Assembly: GCA_024236375.1 (NCBI GenBank)
Contig: JACKKP010000003.1
Span: forward strand, 1-64,000
Origin: Rickettsiaceae bacterium
GTDB lineage: Bacteria > Pseudomonadota > Alphaproteobacteria > Rickettsiales > Rickettsiaceae
Direction: 5' to 3'
DNA length: 64,000 nucleotides
This document shows positions 30,315-40,006 of this stretch, in pieces. The notes below the pieces were generated by a model that made no database searches, was not told the origin of the DNA, and was given only the letters and a program-made list of their open reading frames with translations. Each line of letters begins with the position of its first letter. Within the stretch, counting starts at the first letter, position 1. Both the position numbers and the translations under genes were made by a program.

Positions 30315-30935
30315 TTATTTCATATTGTCTTGATTATATATATCCCCAAATAGAATTTGATTTACTTCGTTCATCACACGAAATTCATCCGTTGAACTCA
30401 ATATTGTATCATTAGGAATAGTTGCCTGCTCAGATAAATTAACCAATATATTACCAAAATTATTATCTGCTATGCGGTCCTTTTGAGTTTGAAGGTAATT
30501 TACATCTGATTGATTATTTGTTTCAGTCTGCTGTGCGGTAAAGGGATTATTATTTTTTATCACTTTATTCTTGTGATTCCCTGGCACAGGTAACACTAAC
30601 GTTGACTTTATAAAATTCTTATGTAAATTCTCTCGTGCTTTATAAAATAATTTAAATTGATAATCTGCAAGTTGTACAGAGTTCGCAGCATTAAAATTAC
30701 GCATGTAGATCAAAAAATTTGCATCTAATATACTACTCAAGATTTGCTGCCTTTTCAACATATCATCTCCTGTATAATACTCTAATTTCAATGATAAACG
30801 ATCAATTTTGAGGAGATTAATATAAGGATTATAAAATATTAATTTTATTCTTTCGCTATCATCGACGATATCCTCATATGCATGTACCGAACAAATATAA
30901 TTATTATATTTTATAATAGCGAATGATTTTGGCAT
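30315..30935 (-). CDS. Protein of unknown function
   Basis: A 206-residue soluble protein with an apparently structured N-terminal half (about 1-110, strands and helices, YNNYICSVHAYEDIVDDSERIKL) and a polar, Asn/Gln-rich low-complexity stretch about 130-165. The C-terminus is acidic and helical. No signal peptide or membrane span. I do not recognise a family. It is followed upstream on the same strand by another unknown gene (31085-31564), and the two may form a small unit. Confidence 0.6.
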   Translation of the reverse strand: MPKSFAIIKYNNYICSVHAYEDIVDDSERIKLIFYNPYINLLKIDRLSLKLEYYTGDDMLKRQQILSSILDANFLIYMRNFNAANSVQLADYQFKLFYKARENLHKNFIKSTLVLPVPGNHKNKVIKNNNPFTAQQTETNNQSDVNYLQTQKDRIADNNFGNILVNLSEQATIPNDTILSSTDEFRVMNEVNQILFGDIYNQDNMK

Positions 30936-31084
30936 TTTAATCTATCATAATTTTTGTATTATCAAAATAATAATTTTGAAGCTTTAATTACCGTTTACCA
31001 ATTAATACTTCTCTGTTTTCATATTATATTCTTTATCAAGCAATATATTAGCAAATAACAATCACTAAAAAAAGATATTGTATA

Positions 31085-31564
31085 TTATTCGAGGTGAGTT
31101 AAATGATCGTTGTAGCATGAGATTTCATAAATAATTGATGTTTCTATAGTTGCAAAAAGATCCTCAGTAATGGGATCATATATTATATGATGTTTGGTAA
31201 AGCGCTCAAGAGAATCTAGGTCCAAATTGTTTATATTCTGATGTAACTCTTGTAATATGTCGTTATCTTCATTTTGTATTGTTATTTTACCAGTAATATA
31301 ATCTTCCAAACGAGTATAATATATTTTACCTTTATAGGCTAAGCTAACTTCTTCATAATCTGCTAAAACAGTAATTGGATGAGTATATGTATCTAATAAA
31401 CCTGGTTCTAGTAAGTGCCGGTTTTGTATTAGCAAGTGAAAATATTCGTGATCTACAAATTGCAATTCTGTATTGGAACTCATATCCTTCACAAAAATTA
31501 AATAAGGTTTTTGATTATAAGCAAACACTTTTATATCACCGTTAAATTTGTTATTATGAAACAT
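31085..31564 (-). CDS. Protein of unknown function
   Basis: A 159-residue acidic soluble protein, beta-rich in the first half (DIKVFAYNQKPYLIFVKDM, EEVSLAYKGKIYYTRLEDYI) and helical after that. No motif, signal peptide or membrane span seen. It lies 149 bp upstream of the other unknown gene at 30315 on the same strand and diverges from metG. Its N-terminal part vaguely resembles that of its neighbour (a 'short strands, then YxxY' pattern), but too weakly to claim homology. Confidence 0.6.
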   Translation of the reverse strand: MFHNNKFNGDIKVFAYNQKPYLIFVKDMSSNTELQFVDHEYFHLLIQNRHLLEPGLLDTYTHPITVLADYEEVSLAYKGKIYYTRLEDYITGKITIQNEDNDILQELHQNINNLDLDSLERFTKHHIIYDPITEDLFATIETSIIYEISCYNDHLTHLE

Positions 31565-31788
31565 ATTATTGAGCCTTTATCTGAGATTCATTGATCTATA
31601 TCGACCTTTTTGTGTTAGATTATATTAATCACTTAAGGAAAAACAACTATTAATCTATAATTATATCTTTAAAACAATTAATAATATATTTTGTTATACT
31701 AATATTACTTGCAATATTTGTTAACACACTAACTTGATTCAAAGATGTATTTCGTATATCATCAGAACAAATTTACTCAGTCCTTTAC

Positions 31789-33318
31789 ATGAAAGAAAAT
31801 TTCTACATCACTACTCCAATATTTTATGTTAATGATAAACCTCATATCGGTCATGCATATACATGTATCGCATGTGATGTTATTAGTAGATTTAAAAGGC
31901 TTCAAGGGGCAGAAGTAAAATTTTTGACCGGGTGCGACGAACATGGGCAAAAAATAGAAAGTTCTGCCAAAAGACAAAATAAGGCACCCCAGGATTTTGT
32001 GAATGAATATTCACAAATATTTCGTGATATGATGTACAAATTAAATATCAGTAATAATGATTTTATAAGAACCACTGAAGAGCGCCATAAAATTGCTGTT
32101 AAGGCATTATGGACAAAATTAGAAGAAACTGGGAATATCTATAAAGGCCAATATTCTGGCTGGTATTCAACTCGTGATGAAGCATTTTATGACGAAAGCG
32201 AATTAACCGAAAGTGGACTGGCACCCACTGGGTCTCCAGTTGAATGGATTGAAGAAGATAGTTACTTCTTTGCGTTGTCAAAATGGCAAGATAGATTACT
32301 GGTATATTATGAACAAAATCCAGATTTTATCTTACCTAAGTCGGCCAAAAATGAAGTAATTAATTTTGTTAAGAATGGACTCAAAGATTTATCAATTTCA
32401 CGTTCTTCTTTCAAATGGGGAATTGAAGTGCCAAATGATAAAGATAACGTAATTTATGTGTGGCTTGATGCATTAACTAATTATATTTCAGCGCTTAATT
32501 ATCCAATCCAAACTGATGATTATCTAAGATTTTGGAGCAATGCCCATCATGTAATAGGAAAAGATATTTTACGTTTTCATGCCATTTTTTGGCCCGCGTT
32601 TTTGATGGCTGCAGACATTGATTTGCCAAAAGCGATTATTACGCATGGATGGTGGACCAATGAAGGGCAAAAAATGTCTAAGTCTATTGGTAATACTATT
32701 GATCCATTGGAGTTAATAAATAAATATGGTCTTGATTACGTAAGGTATTTCTTAATGAGAGAAATTACTTTCGGCAAAGATGGTAATTTTAGCCACGATA
32801 ATTTAATTACACGTATTAATAGTGAATTATCTAATAAAATTGGTAATTTATTGCAGCGTGTTAGTGCTTTTTGTTATAAACAATGTAACCAAGCTATTCC
32901 TAACCTTAGCTCTTCTGAAATAGACCAATTATATGAAACTAACTTACTAAAAGAAACACAAATATTATATGGTAATTATATAGACTCGATGGAGAATTAT
33001 AATATTAGTCATTTACTTGAAAATATTGTGAATTTAGCAGAAAAAGCTAATATTTATATAGATAATGAAGCGCCATGGAAATTAAAAGATAGTAATCCAC
33101 ACAAAATGAATCAGGTATTATATATCATATTGGAGGTAACACGTTATATTGCAATAATGTTATTGCCCTTTACGCCAACTCTGGCTGATCAAATGCTTGA
33201 TCAATTATCGGTACCAAAATCTGAGCGTTTATTTCAACATTTAATTCGTAATTATAGTATTAAAGCTGGTGCAAATATTGCGCTCCCAACACCAATTTTT
33301 CCTAGAATCGAAAAATGA
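31789..33318 (+). CDS. metG: Methionyl-tRNA synthetase
   Basis: Class I methionyl-tRNA synthetase, 509 residues. HIGH motif as PHIGHAYT (about 19-26), KMSKS motif as QKMSKSIGN (about 303-311), plus ISRSSFKWGIEVP and the anticodon-binding helical domain. It lacks the C-terminal EMAP-like dimerisation domain, as is usual in Rickettsiales, and the CxxC zinc knuckles of the E. coli type are absent. It overlaps tatD by 4 bp. Confidence 0.96.
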   Translation: MKENFYITTPIFYVNDKPHIGHAYTCIACDVISRFKRLQGAEVKFLTGCDEHGQKIESSAKRQNKAPQDFVNEYSQIFRDMMYKLNISNNDFIRTTEERHKIAVKALWTKLEETGNIYKGQYSGWYSTRDEAFYDESELTESGLAPTGSPVEWIEEDSYFFALSKWQDRLLVYYEQNPDFILPKSAKNEVINFVKNGLKDLSISRSSFKWGIEVPNDKDNVIYVWLDALTNYISALNYPIQTDDYLRFWSNAHHVIGKDILRFHAIFWPAFLMAADIDLPKAIITHGWWTNEGQKMSKSIGNTIDPLELINKYGLDYVRYFLMREITFGKDGNFSHDNLITRINSELSNKIGNLLQRVSAFCYKQCNQAIPNLSSSEIDQLYETNLLKETQILYGNYIDSMENYNISHLLENIVNLAEKANIYIDNEAPWKLKDSNPHKMNQVLYIILEVTRYIAIMLLPFTPTLADQMLDQLSVPKSERLFQHLIRNYSIKAGANIALPTPIFPRIEK

Positions 33319-34103
33319 TTATAGTTGATTCACATTGCCATTTAGATATGTTGTCTGAATATGATTCACTTGACAATATAATATCAAGAGCTGCAAATAA
33401 TGGTATAAAATATATTCAAACTATTTGCGTTCGTTTAGAAGAATTCGATAGGATTTTGTCGATAGCTACGCATTATCCTAATGTTTATGCATCAATTGGA
33501 GTGCATCCAAATGAGGTCAAACAAAATCAAATAGTCACTGTTGAATATCTATTAAACTATAGTAAACATGAGAAAGTAATTGGTCTAGGTGAAACAGGCC
33601 TAGATTATTATAGATGCAAAGATCAAGGACAACAGCTTGCACAAATAGAATCCTTTATAAATCACATTCAAGTATCCCAACAAAATCATTTACCTGTAAT
33701 AATCCATAGTAGAGAAGCAGAGCAAGATACTATCAGTATTCTGAAAGAATATATGAAAATTAGTTATTTTCCTGCATTAATCCATTGCTTTACTGCCTCT
33801 AAGGATTTTGCTAGAGAAGTATTAGATTTAGGATTATATATTTCTATATCAGGCATTGTAACATTTAAAAGTGCAACAGATTTACAAGAGATAGTGAAAT
33901 ATATCCCTGCAGATCGTTTATTAGTAGAAACCGATTCTCCTTATCTTGCACCAATTCCCTATAGAGGTAAAACAAATGAACCATCTTTTACAAAATATGT
34001 AGTTGATTGCCTAGCACAGCTTAAAAATATCCCAAATGATCAAATGGCAGACATTACCACGTCCAATTTCTTTAATTTATTTAACAAGGCTATTCAAAAA
34101 TAA
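33315..34103 (+). CDS. tatD: TatD-family metal-dependent deoxyribonuclease
   Basis: A 262-residue TIM-barrel hydrolase of the TatD/YcfH type. Metal ligands and active-site segments are visible in order: DSHCHLD (residues 5-11), GETGLDYYR, IIHSREAE, LIHCFT, and LVETDSPYLAP. TatD enzymes are 3'-5' exonucleases and act on D-aminoacyl or oxidised substrates in some species; the exact substrate here is unknown. The metG-tatD pairing with ATGA overlap is common in bacteria. Confidence 0.93.
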   Translation: MIIVDSHCHLDMLSEYDSLDNIISRAANNGIKYIQTICVRLEEFDRILSIATHYPNVYASIGVHPNEVKQNQIVTVEYLLNYSKHEKVIGLGETGLDYYRCKDQGQQLAQIESFINHIQVSQQNHLPVIIHSREAEQDTISILKEYMKISYFPALIHCFTASKDFAREVLDLGLYISISGIVTFKSATDLQEIVKYIPADRLLVETDSPYLAPIPYRGKTNEPSFTKYVVDCLAQLKNIPNDQMADITTSNFFNLFNKAIQK

Positions 34104-34198
34104 TTTATTTTACAAAAATGAGAACCTAGGTAAATTCTACACATAGTAGCTTAGTATATATAATTCACTAATTATTAACTGATTTAAGAAAGAATAAA

Positions 34199-34273
<75 letters not shown>

Positions 34274-34634
34274 AAATATGAGCAATTAAACGTTATCGCT
34301 TTAATATTTCAGTATAAGTATATTATGATTTATACTCAGCATATCAGCAATTCAACTTATATATTAAATCACCTCCTCAGTCAAGGAGTAAATTAGCCTC
34401 TTTTTTAACTAGATTTATAATGACAAAATTATTCAAGACTAAGTGGTTTTATCAAAAATGTTTTTATAATAACTCTTTAAATCAGTGTAAGCTATTCTGA
34501 GAATAATCTCTGCATCAAATTTAATTATATTCATTCTTAAAAAACTAATAGAAATTAGTTAGAGTTAATTGACTTGCTGCAATAAAAACATATACTTACA
34601 GTATATTATATAAGAATAATTCTGACTATATTTA
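34274..34634. other. Gene-free spacer between tRNA-Ala and histidine kinase
   Basis: 361 bp with no reading frame or RNA gene that I recognise. It holds a short GC-containing hairpin (ctcct/aggag, about 34373-34388) and, near the right end, a promoter for the kinase gene. The rest is AT-rich. Confidence 0.55.
34569..34596 (+). promoter_or_regulatory. Putative promoter of the histidine kinase-response regulator operon
   Basis: TTGACT (34569-34574) and TATACT (34591-34596) each match five of six sigma-70 consensus bases and are 16 bases apart. They end 38 bases before the kinase ATG at 34635. This is the best-looking promoter I noticed in the window. Confidence 0.5.
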
Positions 34635-35369
34635 ATGAGTAATAAATTAAAAATAATTAACCAAGATAGTAATCTGTCTCTTAGTAGTGCACACAAAATC
34701 TCTACTTTATCAAAATTTAGTCACGAATTAAAGACACCATTACATGGCATTCTGGGGTTAGCAAAGTTTTTAGAAAAAAATTGGCCATCTGTACCAGAGG
34801 AAAAAAAACAAGAATGTATCACATCAATCATTGATGCAGCACAAACAATGACCGTCATATTAGATTTGATGATGAAAAATGTGGAAAGTAAAGAAAATAT
34901 CAATTTCATTTTTGAAACAATTGATATTGTATCAATTTTTCGTAAAATCGTTACACAATTTGCTCAACTTCACCTTAGCCAGAAAAATATAAATTTAGAA
35001 TATATATCTAATCAAGATGAGATAATCATTAAAGGTGATGAATTTTGGTTAAAACAAGTACTTACTAATATTTTGTCCAATGCTTATATTTATGCTCAAT
35101 CAGGAGTGGTCAAAGTTATAGTTGATTCAAATAAAAAAGCCGATAATTATTGTTCTATCATTATAGAAGATCAAGGGCCTGGTATTCCTAGTCAATTTTT
35201 AGAAACGATTTTCAGCCCATTTCATCGTGTTAAAGGCGGTAATAAGAATAGTACAGGATTAGGTCTCAGTATTTGCAAGGAGATTATAGAAGCACATGGA
35301 GGCACCATTTATGCCCAAAATAATTCACAAAAAGGAACATCTATAGAAATTAATTTACCCCTAGCATAA
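34635..35369 (+). CDS. Soluble histidine kinase without sensor domain
   Basis: A 244-residue kinase made only of a HisKA dimerisation domain (phospho-acceptor His in KFSHELKTPLHGILG, about residue 30) and a HATPase_c domain. The latter has N box NILSNAYIYA, G1 DQGPGIP, F box and G2 GLGLSI. There is no membrane span or input domain, so the signal must arrive through a partner. The response regulator gene starts 3 bp after the stop, strongly suggesting a cognate pair. Confidence 0.9.
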   Translation: MSNKLKIINQDSNLSLSSAHKISTLSKFSHELKTPLHGILGLAKFLEKNWPSVPEEKKQECITSIIDAAQTMTVILDLMMKNVESKENINFIFETIDIVSIFRKIVTQFAQLHLSQKNINLEYISNQDEIIIKGDEFWLKQVLTNILSNAYIYAQSGVVKVIVDSNKKADNYCSIIIEDQGPGIPSQFLETIFSPFHRVKGGNKNSTGLGLSICKEIIEAHGGTIYAQNNSQKGTSIEINLPLA

Positions 35370-35372
35370 ATT

Positions 35373-35771
35373 ATGAAGCAACCCTCCTCTACCAATATAT
35401 TATTTATCGATGACCAAAAAATATGCCACACCGTAATTGAGTTGGCACTCATGGAACATCCTTCTTATAAATTACTCAGTGCTTACAGTGGTCGTGAAGC
35501 TTTAGACTTATTATCAAAATATTATAATCAAATCTCTGTAATCATATCTGATATAAAAATGGATGATTACTCTGGAAATATATTATTTCAGAAAATACAG
35601 AGTAATTCTCATTATAAAAATATACCATTTATTCTACAAAGTGGTTTTGTTGACGCGAGTACTCAGTTAGAATATCCTGATGGCACTCCAGTACCAGTAA
35701 TTTACAAACCTTATAATCAGCAAGATTTATTTGATCTAATAGAATCTGTGACTTCGTCTTCTATTTATTAA
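35373..35771 (+). CDS. Single-domain response regulator
   Basis: A 132-residue receiver domain alone: acidic pocket FIDDQ (about 11-15), phospho-acceptor Asp in VIISDIKMDDYSG (about 62) and conserved Lys in VIYKPYN (about 111). No DNA-binding or enzymatic output domain, so it acts by protein contact, like CheY or Spo0F types. Adjacent upstream to the sensorless kinase, forming a two-gene phosphorelay unit. It converges with bcp. Confidence 0.9.
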   Translation: MKQPSSTNILFIDDQKICHTVIELALMEHPSYKLLSAYSGREALDLLSKYYNQISVIISDIKMDDYSGNILFQKIQSNSHYKNIPFILQSGFVDASTQLEYPDGTPVPVIYKPYNQQDLFDLIESVTSSSIY

Positions 35772-35775
35772 TATA

Positions 35776-36252
35776 TCAAGCACGTACCGAAAGCTTTAAA
35801 TAATCTAGAACTTCTTGTGCATGACCAAAAAATTTTACAGAAGGCCAAATATACTCAATCTCTCCTTTAGGATTGATCAAAAAAGTTGTACGTTCTATAC
35901 CCATATATTTTCTACCAAACATTGATTTTTCTTTTAATACACCATATTTGTTGCACAAAACTCCGTTTTCATCCGCAATAAGATCAAAGTTTAATTCATA
36001 TTTTTTACAGAAATTATTGTGTGAGTTAATATTATCTTTTGATACTCCAACTATAACCGCATTTAGTTTCCTAAACTCAGAACGTAACATTTCAAAATCT
36101 TTTGCTTCAATTGTGCAACCTGGTGTGTTGTCTTTTGGGTAAAAATATAATATCAAATATTTATCCTTAAAATCTTCTAATTTGATTATTTTATTATTGT
36201 TACCTATAGCTTCAAACTCAGGCGCTTTATCTTTCAGTGTGAGAATTGTCAT
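35776..36252 (-). CDS. bcp: Thioredoxin-dependent thiol peroxidase (BCP/PrxQ peroxiredoxin)
   Basis: A 158-residue PrxQ-type peroxiredoxin reducing hydroperoxides in the cytoplasm. The peroxidatic cysteine is in NTPGCTIEAKDF (about residue 45). The usual resolving Cys five residues later is replaced (CTIEA), so it is the one-Cys or alternative-resolving type. Conserved FLINPKGEIEYIW and KVKFFGHAQEVL segments follow. It lies 3 bp downstream of slt in the same direction. Confidence 0.93.
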   Translation of the reverse strand: MTILTLKDKAPEFEAIGNNNKIIKLEDFKDKYLILYFYPKDNTPGCTIEAKDFEMLRSEFRKLNAVIVGVSKDNINSHNNFCKKYELNFDLIADENGVLCNKYGVLKEKSMFGRKYMGIERTTFLINPKGEIEYIWPSVKFFGHAQEVLDYLKLSVRA

Positions 36253-36255
36253 TAG

Positions 36256-38232
36256 TTACCTCTTACTTGCACTTTGAATAAGGTTGGTTTTCATTTGCAA
36301 TGTACTTTGGGGATTTAAAATTGATCTATAAACTTCTAAATTTTCAAGTACGCGCTGAACATAGTTTCTGGTTTCAGCGTACGGAATCATCTCCATCCAA
36401 TTAATAACATCACGTACATTTTGCAGTTTTCTTACATCACCAAATCTTTCAAGCCATTGATCAACTTTATCAAATCCAGCATTGTAAGATGCTATAGCTA
36501 AAATATATGAATCATCATATTTTTCCATTAGCGCCCGTAAATAATGACTACCTAATTTTATATTATAACATTCGTTTTTTTGTAATTCACCAGACTTATA
36601 ATGTCCATCGATTTCTAATGCAACACCACATGCGGTGCTCTCAAGTAACTGCATCAAACCTTTTGCATCAGCGCTACTTTTTGCCATCTTATTAAAAGCT
36701 GATTCTTGCTTAATAATTGCATAAGCCAGGGCTTCCTCGATATATAGTTGATTACATTTGTAAGGTAATGGATAACTATAATTTTTGAGCATAATGCCAT
36801 TAAATAATATATTACGCGCTAGCCAATTAATATAATGTATGTTATTCGCTTTATATAAAAGATAAATAAAATCTTGCGCTTCACTCACATTCTTTATTTG
36901 GCTTGCAGCAAATGTAATGTAAGTTCTTGCCATATTGTCAGAGCCATATTTAGCAACAAGTTGAGTTGCTTCAAAAACCTTTGTTTTATCTAATAATATT
37001 TGCGAATCAGCTTTAATCTTATATTTTGCAACGTCAAAATCATCTTGAATAATTAATTTTTTACCACCCATCTCCATGATAGCTATTTGGCCATAAAAAC
37101 TATAAGGATACAACTCTGCTACTGAACTATATAAATCATTTGCAGTTTGTTTGTCGCCTAATTTTTCATAAGCCCTACCAAGCCAATAAAGCCCCCTAGA
37201 TCTACTAATTGGTCTTGACACTACCGATAGAAATTTTTTGAAATGTTTTAAAGCAATTTGAGGTGAATTAATAAATTCTAACGCAAGCCACCCTGCCAAA
37301 AATTCTGCATTACTAATATCTACGTTTTCTGTAGCATGATGCAATTCAATCGCTCTATAAGCTTCTTTATATCGTTTTTTATCTATATATTCGCGTGATA
37401 TATAATGTTGAGCATGCCATATAAGATTACCATATTGTGTTCCATCTTTTACTAATGAAACTAGTTCAAACGCTTTATTTGCGTTTAAAGGTTGCTTTTT
37501 CATATTTTCTAGATATTGATAAATCACTCCTGGTGTATAACAATCTTTTGATAATGATTTCAGTATCTTATCGGAATTTTGCGGGGTTTTAAGAAGAGCA
37601 ATTTGTGCATCGAATGATTTTTTAGATTTTGCGTCCAAATATTTATACATTGATTTAGCTTCCGTAATCTTTCGATCAATAATCAATTGATTTATTCTCT
37701 TAATATGCTCCGTGGAAGCAAGATATTTACCAAATTTTTTATAATATTCTTGTTGTTCTTCTGGAGAAAATTTACCTTTAATCCAAGCTTGTTTTATCAC
37801 CAAAGGTAAATTACTTGCTTTTGGATCAATCTGATAAAGTGCTTTAGCATAATATTTCCATCCTTTAGACGTCAAAGGATTATACTGGTTAAAAAATTTT
37901 ACAATCAGTGCAGCAGATGTTTTTTCATCTAAAGAGTTTTCAGCTATAATTTGTAGAGAATCGTTTTGTGGCCAATTAGGTACTTTACTTAAAAAATTAA
38001 TAATTTCTGCAAAATTTTTGTCTTTATAGTTACAATCTAGATATTGGTTAGAAATTATAATATTAAGCAAAACATTATTCTTACTCAACTCTGCTAATTT
38101 TTTTGCTTCTGCCCATTTTTGGTCTTGCATAGCCTTATAGGCCTTTGCTTCTAAGTCATTTGCAAGGGAATTCATACAGAATAAATTAATCAGTAAAATA
38201 ATTGACAAGCAATTAATATATCTCATAATCAA
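36256..38232 (-). CDS. slt: Soluble lytic murein transglycosylase
   Basis: A periplasmic, 658-residue Slt70-type lytic transglycosylase cleaving the MurNAc-GlcNAc bond with 1,6-anhydro formation. Signal peptide about 1-24 (ends LANDLEA), then a long alpha-helical superhelix (U-domain, about 30-480). The C-terminal GH23 lysozyme-like domain has the catalytic Glu in IKQESAFNKMAKSSADAKG followed by LMQL, ASYNAGFDKVDQWLERFGD, and WMEMIPYAETRNYVQRVLEN. Peptidoglycan turnover fits the NlpD-like gene and dapD elsewhere in the window. Confidence 0.94.
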   Translation of the reverse strand: MIMRYINCLSIILLINLFCMNSLANDLEAKAYKAMQDQKWAEAKKLAELSKNNVLLNIIISNQYLDCNYKDKNFAEIINFLSKVPNWPQNDSLQIIAENSLDEKTSAALIVKFFNQYNPLTSKGWKYYAKALYQIDPKASNLPLVIKQAWIKGKFSPEEQQEYYKKFGKYLASTEHIKRINQLIIDRKITEAKSMYKYLDAKSKKSFDAQIALLKTPQNSDKILKSLSKDCYTPGVIYQYLENMKKQPLNANKAFELVSLVKDGTQYGNLIWHAQHYISREYIDKKRYKEAYRAIELHHATENVDISNAEFLAGWLALEFINSPQIALKHFKKFLSVVSRPISRSRGLYWLGRAYEKLGDKQTANDLYSSVAELYPYSFYGQIAIMEMGGKKLIIQDDFDVAKYKIKADSQILLDKTKVFEATQLVAKYGSDNMARTYITFAASQIKNVSEAQDFIYLLYKANNIHYINWLARNILFNGIMLKNYSYPLPYKCNQLYIEEALAYAIIKQESAFNKMAKSSADAKGLMQLLESTACGVALEIDGHYKSGELQKNECYNIKLGSHYLRALMEKYDDSYILAIASYNAGFDKVDQWLERFGDVRKLQNVRDVINWMEMIPYAETRNYVQRVLENLEVYRSILNPQSTLQMKTNLIQSASKR

Positions 38233-38258
38233 TTTTATTTGATAAAATTAGTACTATA

Positions 38259-39203
38259 ATGAATAGAGCATTTATATTTCCTGGTCAAGGTTCTCAAACA
38301 ATAGGCATGGGCAAAGATATTTTTGATCATGAACCTATTGCAAAAAATGTTTTTGAAATATTAGACAAAACACTTAAAAGGCCTTTAAGTGAGATTATTT
38401 TTCACGGCCAAGATTCAATATTAGCAGATACTATCAATACCCAACCAGCAATTATGGCCACTTCAATTGCTATATTGAAAACTATTATGCATTACTCAGG
38501 AAAAAATATTGAAGAATTATGTAGCATAGTAGCTGGTCATTCTTTAGGCGAATATAGCGCGTTATGCGCTAATGGTGTATTATCATTAGAACAAACTATT
38601 ACTCTTTTAGAGATCAGAGCTAATTCTATGAAAACAGCTTGCGATGGGTTGGAAGTCGGTATGGCAGCATGTATCGGGGTAGAGCTAAATATTTTACAAG
38701 CAATTATTGATGAGCTATTACCAAAAGGAGGTATATGTCAAATTGCCAATGATAATGTGATTGGACAAATAGTGATTAGTGGTGAGATGCAGTATATAGA
38801 TCTTATAATTACACAATTACAAGAAAAAAATTATCGCGTAATTAAACTAAATGTAAGCGGTGCCTTTCATTGTGCATTAATGAAACCAGCAGAGCATATT
38901 ATGAAACAAGCTATATTGAGTGAAAAATTTAATAACCCTAAAGTACCAATTATTTCTAATATTAATGCAGAATTAGCAACAGATATTGATGTTATCAAAG
39001 ATAATTTACTTAAACAAATATGTGGTACTGTCAAATGGCGTCAGACTATGGACCAATTAGCCACATTGGGTATAAATGAGTTAGTGGAAATAGGCCCAGG
39101 CAAAATATTATCTAATTTAGCCAAAAAGTCTGGTCATAATTTCAATATTTATACAGTCTCTAATTTATCAGATATCAAGGAATTTCTCAGATATATAAAA
39201 TAA
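38259..39203 (+). CDS. fabD: Malonyl-CoA:ACP transacylase
   Basis: A 314-residue FabD, which loads malonyl groups on acyl carrier protein for fatty-acid synthesis. Motifs: N-terminal FIFPGQGSQ, active-site GHSLGEYSA (Ser about 94), the Arg in the EIRANSM region, and the catalytic His in NVSGAFHCALM. Divergent from slt with 26 bp between starts, so both promoters must overlap neighbouring genes. It converges with the hydrolase. Confidence 0.95.
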   Translation: MNRAFIFPGQGSQTIGMGKDIFDHEPIAKNVFEILDKTLKRPLSEIIFHGQDSILADTINTQPAIMATSIAILKTIMHYSGKNIEELCSIVAGHSLGEYSALCANGVLSLEQTITLLEIRANSMKTACDGLEVGMAACIGVELNILQAIIDELLPKGGICQIANDNVIGQIVISGEMQYIDLIITQLQEKNYRVIKLNVSGAFHCALMKPAEHIMKQAILSEKFNNPKVPIISNINAELATDIDVIKDNLLKQICGTVKWRQTMDQLATLGINELVEIGPGKILSNLAKKSGHNFNIYTVSNLSDIKEFLRYIK

Positions 39204-39211
39204 AATCATTA

Positions 39212-39988
39212 TCAAATATGATTGTTTCTTCTGTGTAATGATATGATTTCTTCTATAGAATTATATAATATTTCTAGATCCTGTTCAGAAGAAAGACTGT
39301 GGCCCGAATCTTTAATCAATTTGAGCACTCCATAAGTTTTTAGTTTTTGTATAAAATTAATTGATAATTGATATGGCACTTCTGTGTCTTGCATACCATG
39401 AATTAAATATATTGGGCAACTAAATTCTAACTGAGTTTTTTCTAGTAAAAGATATTTTTTTGCATCAAGCACTAAATCCAAAGTGATTGGATAACTATAT
39501 TCTGTGTCACCATGACCTTTTGTTAGATAAAATATTTTGTCTTTTTCAAATTGTTGTTGCTCTAACTCACTTAACTTATCTAAAATCAGTTTCTGAGTAA
39601 AATCAAAAGCTGGTGCTAAATTGACTACACCTATTGTTTGAGCTGGCGCTTCTAACGCTAAACATGTTGCAATCCATGCACCTAAGCTTGATCCTACATG
39701 TATGATATTTCTTGCGTGGGTTAAACGATTCACTACCTGTCTTGCACCATCAATCCAACTAGTGAGAGTTTGTTCTGTCAGTATTCCTGAAGATTCACCA
39801 CATCCATAATTATTATAACGAATAAAATGAATATTGTGAGCACGGCAATATTTTTCTAATGATAAAGCTTTGTGTCCATGCATATCTGACATAAAACCAT
39901 GATGAAATATCACAGTAGGACTATCAAAATTGGTTGCAATGTAATTATTATAGGTTATGATTTTATTCTCATCTATATCTATATACAT
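39212..39988 (-). CDS. Alpha/beta-fold serine hydrolase
   Basis: A 258-residue alpha/beta hydrolase with HHGFMSDMHGHKA (oxyanion region), nucleophile elbow GSSLGAW (Ser about 103), acid Asp in LIHGMQDTEVPY and His in DSGHSLS. No signal peptide. Similar enzymes are annotated in Rickettsia as putative serine esterases or palmitoyl thioesterase-like proteins (close to mammalian ABHD10); the substrate is unknown. The start is 18 bp from the divergent glycosyltransferase start. Confidence 0.85.
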   Translation of the reverse strand: MYIDIDENKIITYNNYIATNFDSPTVIFHHGFMSDMHGHKALSLEKYCRAHNIHFIRYNNYGCGESSGILTEQTLTSWIDGARQVVNRLTHARNIIHVGSSLGAWIATCLALEAPAQTIGVVNLAPAFDFTQKLILDKLSELEQQQFEKDKIFYLTKGHGDTEYSYPITLDLVLDAKKYLLLEKTQLEFSCPIYLIHGMQDTEVPYQLSINFIQKLKTYGVLKLIKDSGHSLSSEQDLEILYNSIEEIISLHRRNNHI

Positions 39989-40006
39989 AAAAACTTAATT
40001 GCTTAT

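Noticed and set aside
39899..40006. Upstream extension of the glycosyltransferase to 39899
   Set aside because: It would overlap the divergent hydrolase gene by 90 bp, and family similarity begins only after ATG 40007.
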